A program made the translations under genes and the position numbers. A DNA stretch of 64,000 bases, from assembly GCA_920105625.2 (NCBI GenBank), contig OV050030.1:163923860-163987859 (forward strand). The letters run 5' to 3'. This DNA is from Clusia tigrina. Taxonomy: Eukaryota > Arthropoda > Insecta > Diptera > Clusiidae. The notes beneath the pieces are model-generated. The model had not been told where the DNA came from and searched no databases. It was given only the letters and a program-made list of their open reading frames with translations. Each line of letters begins with the position of its first letter. The first letter of the stretch is position 1. Shown here one piece after another: positions 11,480-21,768 of the stretch.

Positions 11480-12143
11480 TAGGTAGCTTCAATATCAATC
11501 CGCCCTCGTATATGGAGTATCTAATTTAGAAACTCAAACGGATCATCAGTCCCTGACATTCGCGATCTCAACAAAAAATCCTAATGCAAAGATAAAAAGA
11601 TGGCGCTCTTTCATAGAAGATTTTTCGGCAAACTTATCTACAAACCAGCTACCAATAATGTAGTATTAGATGCGTTTTCGAGACAATGGGAAATTTATTT
11701 AACAGATAATGAATCAATCACCCAAACACAACATTCATTAGATAGTAATGACACTTCAACTATTCCAGAAACGGAAAAACAGTTAAATGAATTTAAACGG
11801 CAAATTCTATTAGCAAAAAACATTTTTACAATCCATGAATCACTAACAACTTTTCAGAAAGTAAGGCATATAATTGAATTCATCACAAGAGAAAACCTTT
11901 AAGTAATACTCAAAAATTTTTAAGTCCAAACTTTGTTACAAGGATATACCGTACGCCAAAAGATCTTTACGAATTTAAAGAAACTAAAAAAACATATTCA
12001 ATATAAGATTTTTTCACACATCGAGTTTCCCAATGGATATCACAAATAAAGATGACCAACAGGCAATTATCACACAAACTCACATAAGGGCTCGTAGGAG
12101 CTATAAAGAAAACCACTCACAAATTTGCAAACAATTTGTAATA
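11480..12143 (+). pseudogene. Ty3/Gypsy RNase H and linker to integrase, continuation of pol
   Basis: TDHQSLTFAIS (about 11540), RWRSFIEDFSA and YKPATNNVVLDAFSRQ (to about 11690) are the end of a Gypsy RNase H domain. The following HSLDSND...ETEKQLNEFKRQI is the usual linker before integrase. The central RNase H part between 10556 and 11480 is missing, apart from the mariner that sits there. Stops at about 11902 and 12005 follow. The fragment stops where the Helentron-like copy B begins (12148). Confidence 0.75.
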
Positions 12144-12147
12144 AAAA

Positions 12148-13260
12148 CGAGTACAGAAGTCTGAAGTCGGGTTAGACCGAATTCGAAATACCCTTTACTT
12201 TTTCTTGTGCGTACGAGTTCAACAATGAGGATGTTTTCTTCATAAATCATCATTAAGAGCATATTCACAGAAATTTTTGGTAGAGTACCTTGAAATGATT
12301 ATGTCGACCCCATTTCTTGTGTATGGCTTTCTAGTGTCAATATAACCACTAATATAAAATTTCGTCAAAAAATATTGTGTAGGTCGAAAGTTATAATAAT
12401 ATGTCAATAGTGGACGTGGCTGTAAAAATAACACGCCCACTTTTTGTGTAGTGTTTAATGTTACTACCAGCAACCTTCCTGTGAAATTTCGTTGAAAAAT
12501 CTTTAATAGGAACCTAGTAATGATTTTTGGTTAATTGTGGGCGTGGCAGTAGCAATAATCTGCCCATATTTGAATGCATGCTAGTACAGACCCACTGTAT
12601 ACATCTACCAATTTGTTTTCATATATCATCACTAGAAGCATAGATAGGCTAATTGTCTTTAAGTGGGGTCCCCAAAGTTCATTATATGGGAAGGAGGCGT
12701 ATCCTCCCTCTGATCGATCCCGAATCTTGTATGTGGTTTTGTAGGGTCCATATACGTACTAATATATAATTTAGTACAAAAATATTGTATAGGTCGTAAG
12801 TTATAAAAATATGTCAATAGTGGGTATGGATGGAAAAGTAACACGCCCATTTTTAGTGTGGTGTTTAATGTTAGTACCCGCAACATTCCTGTGAAATTTC
12901 GTTGATAAATCTTTAATAGGAACCTAGTAATGATTTTTGGCTAATTGTGGGCGTGGCAGTCCGTAAATCTCTACCAGCTCTTAAGTTATTAATATCACGA
13001 TTCCATCAATCGGACCGAAGTTATAGTCATTTTAAAAAATGTAAAAAAAACTTCCTTATATGGGAGGTAGGCGTCGTCTTTGTCCAAATCGGCCCATATA
13101 GCAATCTGGTTCTGTATCTTTGTCCAGACTATAAATTGGAAAATTTCATTAAGATGGTTCTAACGGTGTACCTACCACGCCTCCTTCTTGAAATTGCAAC
13201 CCCTCTCAAAAGCACAAAATTAGTATACCCTATTTACCTTTTTTAAATGTAAACGGTATA
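12148..13260 (-). mobile_element. Helentron/DINE-1-like non-autonomous element, copy B
   Basis: Minus-strand copy of the family. Its 3' end is at 12148 (CGAG on the plus strand, then the hairpin GAAGTCGG-loop-CCGAATTC), its 5' palindrome is at about 13223-13260. Inside are two diverged ~400-bp units (about 12240-12530 and 12660-12950), each with the block TGGGCGTG...CACGCCCAC and GGGTCCCCAAAGT. Copy A has the same two units. The TCCGTCCGTCT block of copy A is deleted here. It ends the Gypsy pol fragment on its left. Confidence 0.5.
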
Positions 13261-13669
13261 ACAGAAAACATTAATGAGACTATTTCGAAGAATCAAATTA
13301 ATGGGAATAGCTTAGTGGGTTAGAGTAATAGATTGAGGTAAAAATTATTTTAATTCGATTAAAGGTAGTGTGTTTTTAAAAATATGCGAAAGATTAGAAA
13401 GTCTGAAGAAAATATATTTTCTTTATTCAACCGATAGCAAATCAGCAATTTGTGTTTTAATTAGCTCGCATTATATGGTAGGTTTTTAAGAAAGATGTTA
13501 ATAAATAGGTTGGAGTGTAGTAATTTAGATAGGCTGAAGAGATAACTAAGAATGAGGGGTGTGTATATTTATTTATTTGCGGACAGAATGCATGCTTATG
13601 GATACATATAAATATAATAATACAATTAGATCACGTAGCTAATAAATTATAAAATCCAACAGGTTACTG
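13261..13669. other. AT-rich spacer with a tRNA-like A-box/B-box pair
   Basis: No protein gene. At 13303-13372 the sequence GGGAATAGCTTAGTGGGTTAGAG resembles a tRNA 5' half with an A box in 13308-13326, and AATTCGATT at 13352-13360 resembles a weak B box about 40 bp on. The acceptor arm does not obviously close. It may be a tRNA-derived SINE head or chance. Confidence 0.2.
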
Positions 13670-15250
13670 TTGGTGGCCTTACTGACATGGATGTTCGTAG
13701 TTGGAGGAAGCAGAGCGCAACTGGAGGTCATACGAATTGATAACACAGCGATTTTTTTTGAGGAGGTGGGTAAAGCGTCGTTCTATGCTGAGGAGTGGAC
13801 CATTCTCACCAAGTTTTCACCAATCAATTTGAGAAATTTTCCCGAAGTAACGGAAACATTTCTACAGGAGGCAGAGATTTTTTGCAAGATGGCCAGGCAT
13901 AATCCAGACGCAGTGGTAGCCTATACTTCCTGACGCGAGAACCCAAGAGAAGCAAGAGCTATATTGGTTAACCTGAATACCAATGAACAATTGATTCAGG
14001 CAATGTTCAGAAATCGAAAGACAAAAAGGGCGGTTGATTTTGTGGGTGAGATGTTCCACTGGGCTTTTGGTGTAATGGATCACCGAGATGTGTCGGAAGT
14101 ATAAGATCACTTGAAAGTGACTGACGAAAGGGACAGCCGAACGTACGAAGTACTAAAGCAGCAGATTACGGTGATGTCCAGTAACTGTGAGACGATAGCT
14201 AAGCCCCTATTTGAATTAGTACAAAAAGTCTGCGAGCTGCAAGAGTCACTAAATTGTATAATTATCGCCAAGATACCGAAATTGGAAGTCACTGTACGCT
14301 TTTTGGAGATTCAAGTGGCGGTTAACGCGTATTTAAGAAAGATACAAGGGCAGCAGACCACCGAACTGGCCATATTATACGACCTACTTTGCGGGGTGCT
14401 TCACCCATTTGTACTAAGCGGACAAAAGTTGGAGGAAATGATGGGGAAATAAACCATTGAAGGAAGACCAGCTTGATTTCAATCGCTATCTTATCACGTA
14501 CACCAAGCGACAAAAGTGAGGGCAATTCCTTTTAGGCACAGCCTGGGAGTAGCAATCAGAATACCACTTCCGGAACGGCTAGGTAACACCATACTAAAGG
14601 CGTATCCAGTGCCCAATGTCGTAAGAGAAGGTTGGGATATGTTGGTCAAAATTAAGTTTGACTATGCAGCGGAGTCTGAGGACCGCTTGAAATATCTAGG
14701 CATATCCTCCAGCGAGAAAGCAGCTTGCCTACTGCTTGATGGTTTAGAAAAGGGTGAAAAGGAAAGTGGTCTGCTATGCAGACAGCCTACCCAAATAATG
14801 ACAAGCAGAAACTTGGACTGTGAAGAGCAGTTGTTACAGAAGCGCGTGTGATCAGAGAGTAGTACCTGCAGGAGTGGGGTTACTAGTGAAGACGAAGAAG
14901 GTGAACAGATGGGGTACACATTTTCGAAACCAACACAATTCGAGGTGTCCTGTGACAATGGGACCGAACCCGTAAAATTGTCGGAACTCGGGTTTCTCAC
15001 GCTCCAGAACAATTGGAACTTGAGAAATGATTAGAAAATTATACCAATCGTGAATGCACCGAGTACGCAGTACGATCTCAGATTCTTCCAGGTGAATCAT
15101 ACGGAATTCCTGGAGGATTTAAGAAGGAGTTGGCAAGACGTCTTGAAGGCGGTGCCAGCGGTAAACGAAAGCCAAAGGGTAAAAGTAGCACAGTTGTGGT
15201 AAGGTCATCGAAGTTTTAATGAATTGAGAGGCAGGTTGGAGGACAGCAGG
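13670..15250 (+). pseudogene. Errantivirus-like envelope (env) remnant
   Basis: Three coding pieces on the plus strand (13670-13933, about 13935-14452, 14516-15200) line up with an errantivirus/baculovirus-F-like env: a hydrophobic leader (LLTWMFVVGGSRA), an ectodomain, a basic cleavage-like site followed by a glycine-rich FVGEMFHWAFG stretch near 14030-14070, a helical part, and a later RIPLPER block near 14565. Stops at 13931, 14102 and 14450 and others later break it. Such proteins mediate membrane fusion in infectious Gypsy relatives; this copy is dead. It precedes a polypurine tract and LTR (15925-16327), in the position env should have. Confidence 0.55.
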
Positions 15251-15939
15251 ATGATGCAGCGATACCGCGATTAACAAGGGTCGCAATGGTTAATGGTGTC
15301 TTCTGTGGGAGCGACCTAAGGCACGATATTTGTTCTAATAGTAGTACTTGTAGTATACTTGTTCTAATAGTAGTACGTTGTCGAGGAAGGGGGAGGCCCA
15401 GGCCGTGCCAGCGAGAAGAGAACTACCACCACCAGCGAACTCAAGTCGAGAAATTCCGAATCTCTATCGAATGCAGATTTCCGGACCAATTGTCTCTGAA
15501 GGGACGGGTAAATAAATAATCAGTAAGAAGCCCCCACGAGAACTATCGCCACCACCGAAACCTACTCATGCAACCGTAATTCTAAAGGCCAAAGTCCACC
15601 GGCCAGACGGTCAACCAACAGGGAAACTTTAGGTGCCTACCATTGGGGGACGAACGTCACAAGGAATTAAGTTATTCTATATTGTATTGATTTGATTTAG
15701 TATATTGTGTGGATTTGAAATAATGTTATTCTATATTGTATTGGTTTGAGGCTAAAATTTCTATATTGAAAACTACCAATTTAAAAAAAATTTCAAATTA
15801 CTATATTAAATTAATTTAAAATTAGAATTCAAATTTGCATTGAATCCCAAACAGTAGTTGTAAGGAAGATTATACATAAGTAGAGAATGCACATAAACTA
15901 GGAGATATTTGCAGTATCTCACTTGAAAGGGGGGAGGAT
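15251..15939. other. Non-coding 3' region before the LTR, ending in a polypurine tract
   Basis: No gene seen. The last 15 bases (15925-15939, GAAAGGGGGGAGGAT) form a polypurine tract, the usual start site of plus-strand cDNA just before a 3' LTR. A short direct repeat (TGTTCTAATAGTAGTAC, about 15330 and 15360) is also present. Confidence 0.5.
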
Positions 15940-16327
15940 TGTTGTGAGGGCAGCTCCGCTAACCCAAATAACATTGATAGTATGTAAGAATCTATGTTTA
16001 GTATTAAGTATCGCATTGCATACTTTTAGGGTAATCACTTACGTGAGAACAAAAGTGCGTGGTCAGCTTTCCGTTCATGACGGCCACAGTTAACTAAGTA
16101 GCACAGCCACCTGCTAGTAACACGTAACTGGGGCAACCTCAAAAGAATGGAATAAAATAGGAAGTAAGTCAAAAGATGTAAATTAGTATATAAGATTTAT
16201 CTTTGTTGAATAAAGATGGCAGATTGCATTGAAGCGCGGAGAATCCAGCACGGCGTATTCATGTTAGTAACTTCTACGAAGGCAGCAAACTGGGGGAAGA
16301 ACAACAATAAAGTAAGTACTACACTCA
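15940..16327 (+). repeat. Probable 3' LTR of the env-bearing Gypsy element
   Basis: It begins TGTTGTGAGGGC right after the polypurine tract. Inside are a TATATAAG box (about 16187) and AATAAA (16209). It ends near ...CACTCA at 16327, where the minus-strand Gypsy RNase H coding resumes at about 16337. No second LTR is in the window, so the end is approximate. Confidence 0.5.
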
Positions 16328-16334
16328 TGAGTCA

Positions 16335-16675
16335 AGCGAGGGGTCTGTGATCTGTGTCAATTTTTAAATTGCGGCCGAAAAGATATGGCCTAAAACATTT
16401 GGTTCCACAAACTTATTTTAGTAATTCTTTTTCAGAAGTGCTGTAATTGGTTTTATGCTTATTAAGAGAATAGCAAATCGGTTTGTGGGTACAAATTAAG
16501 ATAGTACTGGACCTAAGGCTACGTTGCTGGCTTCCGTTGTTAATATGAAATATTTTGCGAAGATACGGTATTGAAGAATGGGGTCGTTGACTATTTTCTT
16601 GGGGTCTGTAACGACTTTTTTCGTCGATCAGAGAATCGATTATAAACCATAATCTCTCTTCGATCCCCAACTGGT
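16335..16675 (-). pseudogene. Ty3/Gypsy RNase H fragment (minus-strand element, 3' part)
   Basis: Minus-strand frames give, from right to left, DPILQYR, a region resembling the first RNase H aspartate (ILTTEASNVALGPVL, with Glu in place of the usual Asp), NYSTSEKELLK (about 16430-16440) and, in another frame, FRPYLFGRNLKIDTDHRPLA up to 16337. Frameshifts separate them. RNase H removes RNA from the RNA-DNA hybrid. The same element's RT lies at 17700-18480; about 1 kb of unrelated sequence separates the two. The left end abuts the LTR at 15940-16327. Confidence 0.7.
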
Positions 16676-17695
16676 CTCTGTGGCGTTTGACAATTTGTAT
16701 AACTGTTGGAGTCCGAAAAATTGTTCGTTGGAAATGGCTAAGTGCGATGCGTATTGTTTGCCTGATGCAGAAAGGAAGATGCCGAGTTGTCAGTTGCTCC
16801 TGCCTTTATGCTCCAACTTCAGTGTAGTTCATCCAAAAGTGTTGTGCGGGAACTGTTGTTTGTTGTGGCCCTTGTCTACTAACTCGTGCTGTTGCATGTT
16901 GGCACTGTTTCCCGCATTGTTCTTATTGTTTAGATTTGACCTTGGGCCACCTTCAGCACATTGTTGATGTTTTCTCGCTGTTGTTGTTGCAAGTTTCCTT
17001 GTGCCACCTTTAATGTTGTGTTGTTGTTGTGATGGTTCACCTTGAGTTGTTCCTGTTCTTGTTTGTTGTTGTTGCTATTTGTTATTGGGCCACCTTCAGC
17101 GCTTAGTTGATATTTTATATCGCACAAAATATTTAAAAATATAAAATATTTTGGATATAATTTGTTTCTGCATCTCCCCTGTATGCTTTGTCCGCACAGT
17201 TGGCGCCATTAGCTTTGCTTCGTGTTGCATTAGGCACTGTTGTTGTAAATTGATATCACTGCGTTAGGCACTATTGTTGTAAATTCATATCAATGTGTTA
17301 GCCACTGTTGTAACTGTGGTCAGCCGATTGTACAATTGTGTGTGTAATATTTTCCTCTATTATCTTACGTTGTTGACTTCGTTGCATGATTTTGGTCTCT
17401 TATCAGAGAGTTCAACGGTCTCACTTAATTGCGGCCGTGTCTTCTGTTCTGACAACGCAGAGGTTAACACCTGTTGTTGGTAGCATTACTATGATGGGAG
17501 ATTCCTTAGACTCAGTTCTATGATGGCTGCTGCACTAAATATGGAGGCAGTTGTGTATGTGCTTTGTAGCAATGAAAGTAGGAGGTGCCAAAGTCTTAGG
17601 ATTATTTACGTGTATATTTTAGGGTTGGTTGTTTAAGCACTTGGCTCCTATGTTAAATATACAGGTTTGGCGCATTATTGCAAAAACTAATATGT
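16676..17695. other. Non-coding insertion within the minus-strand Gypsy, LTR-like, with TTG-rich tracts
   Basis: This block interrupts the Gypsy RT/RNase H region. It contains many TTG/TGT runs (16975-17085), a palindrome-like AAAATATTTAAAAATATAAAATATTT (about 17127-17152) and, at about 17202, TTGGCGCC, which resembles a primer-binding site at an LTR end. Ordered motifs (GGGCCACCTTCA, GCACAAAATATTT, CTTTGTCCG) recur in diverged form at 22600-22815. I suspect LTR-related sequence but cannot define its ends. Confidence 0.3.
17223..17310 (+). repeat. Three-copy ~42-bp tandem repeat
   Basis: Units share GTTAGGCACT(G/A)TTGTTGT, AAATT and ATATCA. They start at about 17228, 17262 and 17298; the third is partial. 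Confidence 0.6.
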
Positions 17696-17699
17696 AGGA

Positions 17700-18480
17700 G
17701 CAAATTTACGCCAAAATTTTGTCCTCACAGAACTTGTTAGTTCTACCGGCTTATCCTTTTTACTGCAGGTTCCTAGTGGGTTAACCAGTTTTGGGAAGTT
17801 TTGGATAAATTTTCTGTAATAACCGAGTAATCCCGAGTAAGACCCTTTGATTCCTTTTTGTGTTTTGGGGATGGGGAGGATTACTTCATCGTGGATTTTC
17901 TCTGGGTTAGGATTTATACCATCTGTTGAGACTATGTGACCTTAAAAGGTGATTTCTTTCTTTAAGAATTCGGATTTGTCTATTAGTAAATGAGATTTGA
18001 TACTCGAAGGCGACTGAAAATTTCTTTTGAGCTTTGTATGTGTTCTTCTAGTGAGGTTAAATAAATTATAATGTCGGCAAGATAGACTAGGCACAATTTT
18101 CCAATTAAGCTTCTAAGGACAATGTCGAAAACATTTTGAAAGATTGATGGGGCATTTCTTAGTCCAAAAGATATTCTGACGTATTCGAAATGTCCGATTT
18201 CTACCGTAAATGCGGTTTTTTGTACATATTCAGTATTCATTTCAATTTGGTGAAAACTACTAGCTAAGTCTAGCGTTGAAAAGGTCATACATTTTTCCAG
18301 TTTGTCTGGCATTTCTGCTATAATGGGAATTGGGTATCGGTCTGAGATAGTTTTCTCATTTAGTTAGCGATAGTCAATGGCTAGGCGCCACTTTTGTTTG
18401 AAGCTAGCGGTCGTTTTTTCGGATCTACCCAAAGAGGTGACCTCCATGGTGAGAAGCTTTCTCTTACTATTCCCTGGTAT
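17700..18480 (-). pseudogene. Ty3/Gypsy reverse transcriptase (minus strand)
   Basis: On the minus strand: FSTLDLASSFHQIEM (about 18260), FEYVRISFGLRNAPSIFQ (about 18170), and the catalytic box near 18075, which reads YLADI in place of YVDDI, so one of the two catalytic aspartates is lost. The thumb and linker continue to about 17700 (GLLGYYRKFIQNF near 17820) through frame changes. Upstream, the decayed fingers region with the conserved DYR segment lies at 18370-18480. It belongs with the RNase H at 16335-16675 and the gag/protease at 19240-20420. Confidence 0.8.
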
Positions 18481-19050
18481 AACATGCTTGTCATTTGTTT
18501 ATATACTTCTGCCTTATGTACGTAGGGGTGCCTGTAGGATTTAGTGTGAATCGGAATGTCATCTGTAGTATTTCTTCTATGTTTGATGTTGTTTGTGAAT
18601 GTTAATGTCTGTACTTCCTTAATGAAAATGTGACCTACAAACTATTAGGGGCTTACTACGTTCTTTCACGTTCAAATGATCTGCTCTAATTACTTCGGAA
18701 ATGTTTTTCCATTTGGGAACTTGTAGTGCTTCTAAGCTCCAGTTGTTTATTTCTAGAAAGTCGGTTTCGTTATAAAGCTCAGCTTTTATGGGTTGCTCCA
18801 AGAAGAGGATTTGGTGGATTTGATATATTTTGTACTTCAATTTTTCTGAACCAATTCTTTGCGGTGTATAAACCTTCTGAGAGAAATAGGTAATGTGTAA
18901 GCTTTATGTAATTGATGAATATGTCGCCATCCTTCAGGTCTACTGGGAGTTTAACGATTATTTTGGAATGAGCAGAGATTATATGTTTTCCCGATGTAGA
19001 ATTGGGTTTTAGATTGATTGGGATTTTTGTGTGAGTTGTACTCAGAATTT
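18481..19050 (-). other. Protease-RT linker of the minus-strand Gypsy, decayed
   Basis: Minus-strand frames with several stops lie between protease and RT. They include a 73-codon open stretch (18619-18840) without a motif I recognise. Position alone assigns it to pol. Confidence 0.4.
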
Positions 19051-19322
19051 GGTCTGATACATTTATGGTTGCTTCTAATTGTCGTAATATCTCAAAGCCT
19101 ATTAATTAATCCGTCAAAATAATTTTGAAAATTGAAAACTAAAAATGTTGAATTATCACTGTCGTTGAATTGGAATTTTTGTGTGAGTTGAACTCAGAAT
19201 TTGGTCTGATACATTTATGGTTGCCTCTAATTGTCGTAATATCTCAAAGCCTATTAATTTTTCCGTCAAAATAATTTTGAAAATTGAAAACTAAAAATGT
19301 TGAATTACCACTGTTGTTGAAT
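19020..19322 (-). repeat. Tandem duplication of ~152 bp in Gypsy protease region
   Basis: 19020-19170 and 19172-19322 are near-identical: both run TTTTTGTGTGAGTTG, TTTGGTCTGATACATTTATGG, CAAAGCCTATTAATT, then AAAATTGAAAACTAAAAATG. A few differences (TGTAC/GAAC, ATTAATC/TTTTTCC, TATC/TACC) show the duplication is not brand new. Confidence 0.85.
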
Positions 19323-20420
19323 TCTTTGAACATGGTTAGGGTACAATTTTTGTTTATTTGATGTTTGCTGAGGATAGTTGTAATTGTGATTGGTTTGATG
19401 GTAGAATCTAGGTTAATGAAAGATCTGGACGGACCTGTGTCTATTAGGAATCTAAGGGGTCTTCCAACTGGAGAAGAAATATTTATGAAAGAAAGTCTAA
19501 GTATCCTAATGGTTGAGCCAGGCTGGTGTCCGAAAATTTGGATATTCCTCAATATTGGTGGCAGTTTCTTCTTCTATTGTACCGTTCGGGCTGTAAGCCT
19601 CGCAATTCACATTATGTATTTCCGCATGGAAGCTTTTTGTATTTCTTGAAGTAAAGGTTTGGTTTGTATTACGGGTCATAGTCGAATTTTTCATGTTGGA
19701 AAATCCTGTGTTAGTGTCCATTGACTCGTATTTTCGTTGTTAATTGAAATTGGTGAAATTAGAGCTTGTTTCCATTGGCTCTGGTCTTGATTTAAGGTTT
19801 CCTGTTAAAAGGTCTTTGATTGTATGTGAAGGAGTTTTTTGGAAATGCCCCTTGATTTTGTTAGCGAATTCTATTTTCAATTTGGTTCGTGAAACTTTGA
19901 TTATTAATGAATTGGTGTGCTCTTTGTTGATTATTAGTAGGAAAATTTTCCCTTATGAGTCCCATTCTAATTCAATGGCATTCCGTTTATGTCTAAAATT
20001 TCATTTGCTTGTCCTTCGATTTTATTTCTAATTGCTCTCAATAAAATCTGTCCATAAGGGGTTTCATCTGTTCCCCTGATATGCTTAAGAATTTACTCCA
20101 CATTGTTAATAAACTCATGAAGAGGCCTTGGGTTACCGTAAAATTTCGGTATATCCTTTATTGCGTCCGGTATGCTAAGTGAATTGAAAATATCCGATCT
20201 TTCAGTACTATTTTGATTTGTCGTCGTTTGTCCTGCGAGGTTTGGGCCAAGGTTAATGGCTGTCATTTTTATTGTTTGGTGTAGATCTATTAAAGATTCC
20301 CAACTATTAGTGAAAAATTGTGTAAGCGAAGGCCTCAGTTCTTTTAATTGGTGTTAAGCTTCGAGATTTAAACAAGTTGGGGTAAGTTGTAAACTTGGAT
20401 TTTTGATTTTTTTAAACATT
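19240..20420 (-). pseudogene. Ty3/Gypsy gag and aspartic protease (minus strand)
   Basis: Gag is on the right: about 20050-19960 encodes AIRNKIEGQANEILDINGMPL, a gag capsid block common in Drosophila-type Gypsy elements, with stops and frameshifts after it. The protease follows at about 19450-19430 with FLIDTGPSRSFIN, containing the DTG catalytic triad. Gag would form the particle and protease mature it. No 5' LTR or primer-binding site could be placed on the right before the Tc1/mariner relative at 20898. The order gag-protease-RT-RNase H is normal for Gypsy. Confidence 0.65.
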
Positions 20421-20897
20421 TACAATTTGAATTTTCCGATAAATTATTTGTCAGTGTATAATGACGATGTAGGTCGTCAACGAAAAGTGCTTAGTTGTTT
20501 TTTAATAATGCTCTAGTTATTATTATTGTTACGTTTGTTACGTTTACCGAATTGCTTATGTGTACTTAAAGTGTATTGCTCATGTAGTAAAACAATCTCT
20601 TTATTTTAGTGTGCAAAAAGTGATGCGGCAACAAAATGTTGGAAGATATTATTTTTCATTTAATGCGCTATTAAATTTGTTGTCTCTACGTAAGTATATT
20701 TTTCATTTGTTTTCGTATAATCCTTTTATTTTATATAATATTCATGCAAAGGTAATTATTGTTGTACGTTGGAGATCTTCATATGAGATCGTAGTGCATG
20801 ATAATTGGTTTGTACTGGAAAGCTCATATGCAGTGGGATCACAGTATAATTTTGTTATTAATTTTATTTGTATTAATGCAACAAAATTCCTTGTAAA
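20421..20897. other. AT-rich spacer, no gene
   Basis: A 115-codon open frame exists at 20560-20907 but it is AT-driven, low in sequence complexity and runs into the inverted repeat of the next element. It may contain the decayed 5' LTR of the minus-strand Gypsy, not confirmed. Confidence 0.35.
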
Positions 20898-21490
20898 GGG
20901 TTTTTGAAAAGAAACGCTACAAAAGTAAGTCGATAGTGACAGCAAACGACGCCATATTTTTTCCTGCTTTTTAAACAAATCTTTTCAGTAAGGTTTGCCA
21001 TTTCATCACGCAAAGATATACGAGCCAACAACGAGTCGAAATTATAAAAATTTACTACCGAAATTCGGAGTCAGTCGCCTCAACTTTAAGAGCGCTACGT
21101 CCAATTTATGATGAGGCTCGTTTCTGGCTGAATGGCTTTGTCAATAAGCAAAATATGCGTTATTGGTTAGACAGCAATCCATACGTACTCCATGAGTCAT
21201 CATTGCATCCCGAAAAAATTACGGTTTGGTGCGGTTTATGGGCCGGCGGCGTCATTGGGCCATACTTCTTCCGTGATGATCAAGACCGGCACATTACTGT
21301 GAATGCGAATCGCTACCGTTCAATGATAACCGAATATTTTTGGCCCCAATTGGATAATATGGACTTGTGGTTCCAACAGGACGGCGCCACAAGCCACACA
21401 GCGAATGCCACAATCAATTTACTGCAAACCAAGTAAAACCGGTTTTATTTTATTTAAAAAAACTTTTGTAGCGCTCGTATTGAGAAACCC
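20898..21490 (+). mobile_element. Internally deleted Tc1/mariner-superfamily element with ~29-bp inverted repeats
   Basis: Ends pair as inverted repeats: 20898-20926 (GGGTTTTTGAAAAG..., CGCTACAAAAGT) and 21462-21490 (ACTTTTGTAGCG ... GAAACCC), with about five mismatches. The transposase start (about 21020-21105, VEIIKIYYRNSESVASTLRAL) is joined directly to its catalytic half (21110-21436), which has EARFWLNGFVNKQN, TVWCGLWAGGVIGPYFF and LWFQQDGATSHTA; QQDGATSH carries the second catalytic Asp. The part between the helix-turn-helix and the first Asp is deleted and the C-terminus stops at 21436. The transposase at 26215-27248 is the same family. A flanking TA duplication is not clear. Confidence 0.75.
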
Positions 21491-21768
21491 GATATATCTA
21501 CTTGAATAATACATCTTTTTCTTTGATTCGATATATGTATTTGTTAAAAGTTTGTTTTTCGGTCGCGACTGAGTTTTGATATTCAGTCAATTGTCTTAGC
21601 GCTTTTAATTGTTGTTTTGTATGTCACTATATTGATATTCAGTCAGTACTCCTGTAAAGGATTATATACTAGAGCAAATTCGAAAGTCCCAAAGTATATT
21701 TTTAAATCAATCAATAATTTCAATTTAAATTTTTATTACAAATTCCGTAAATGTATGTTTTTATACTA
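21491..21768. other. AT-rich spacer, no gene
   Basis: It contains ATATTCAGTCA twice (about 21581 and 21633). Nothing else stands out. Confidence 0.4.

Noticed and set aside
16930..17127. Minus-strand Gln/Asn-rich open frame
   Set aside because: It reflects the TTG/TGT-rich tract read in reverse. No start context, motif or homologue recognised.
17223..17310. CRISPR-like array
   Set aside because: Three imperfect units without uniform spacers in eukaryotic TE sequence; a simple tandem repeat.
20560..20907. 115-codon plus-strand open frame
   Set aside because: AT-driven composition, no motif, and it runs into a transposon inverted repeat.
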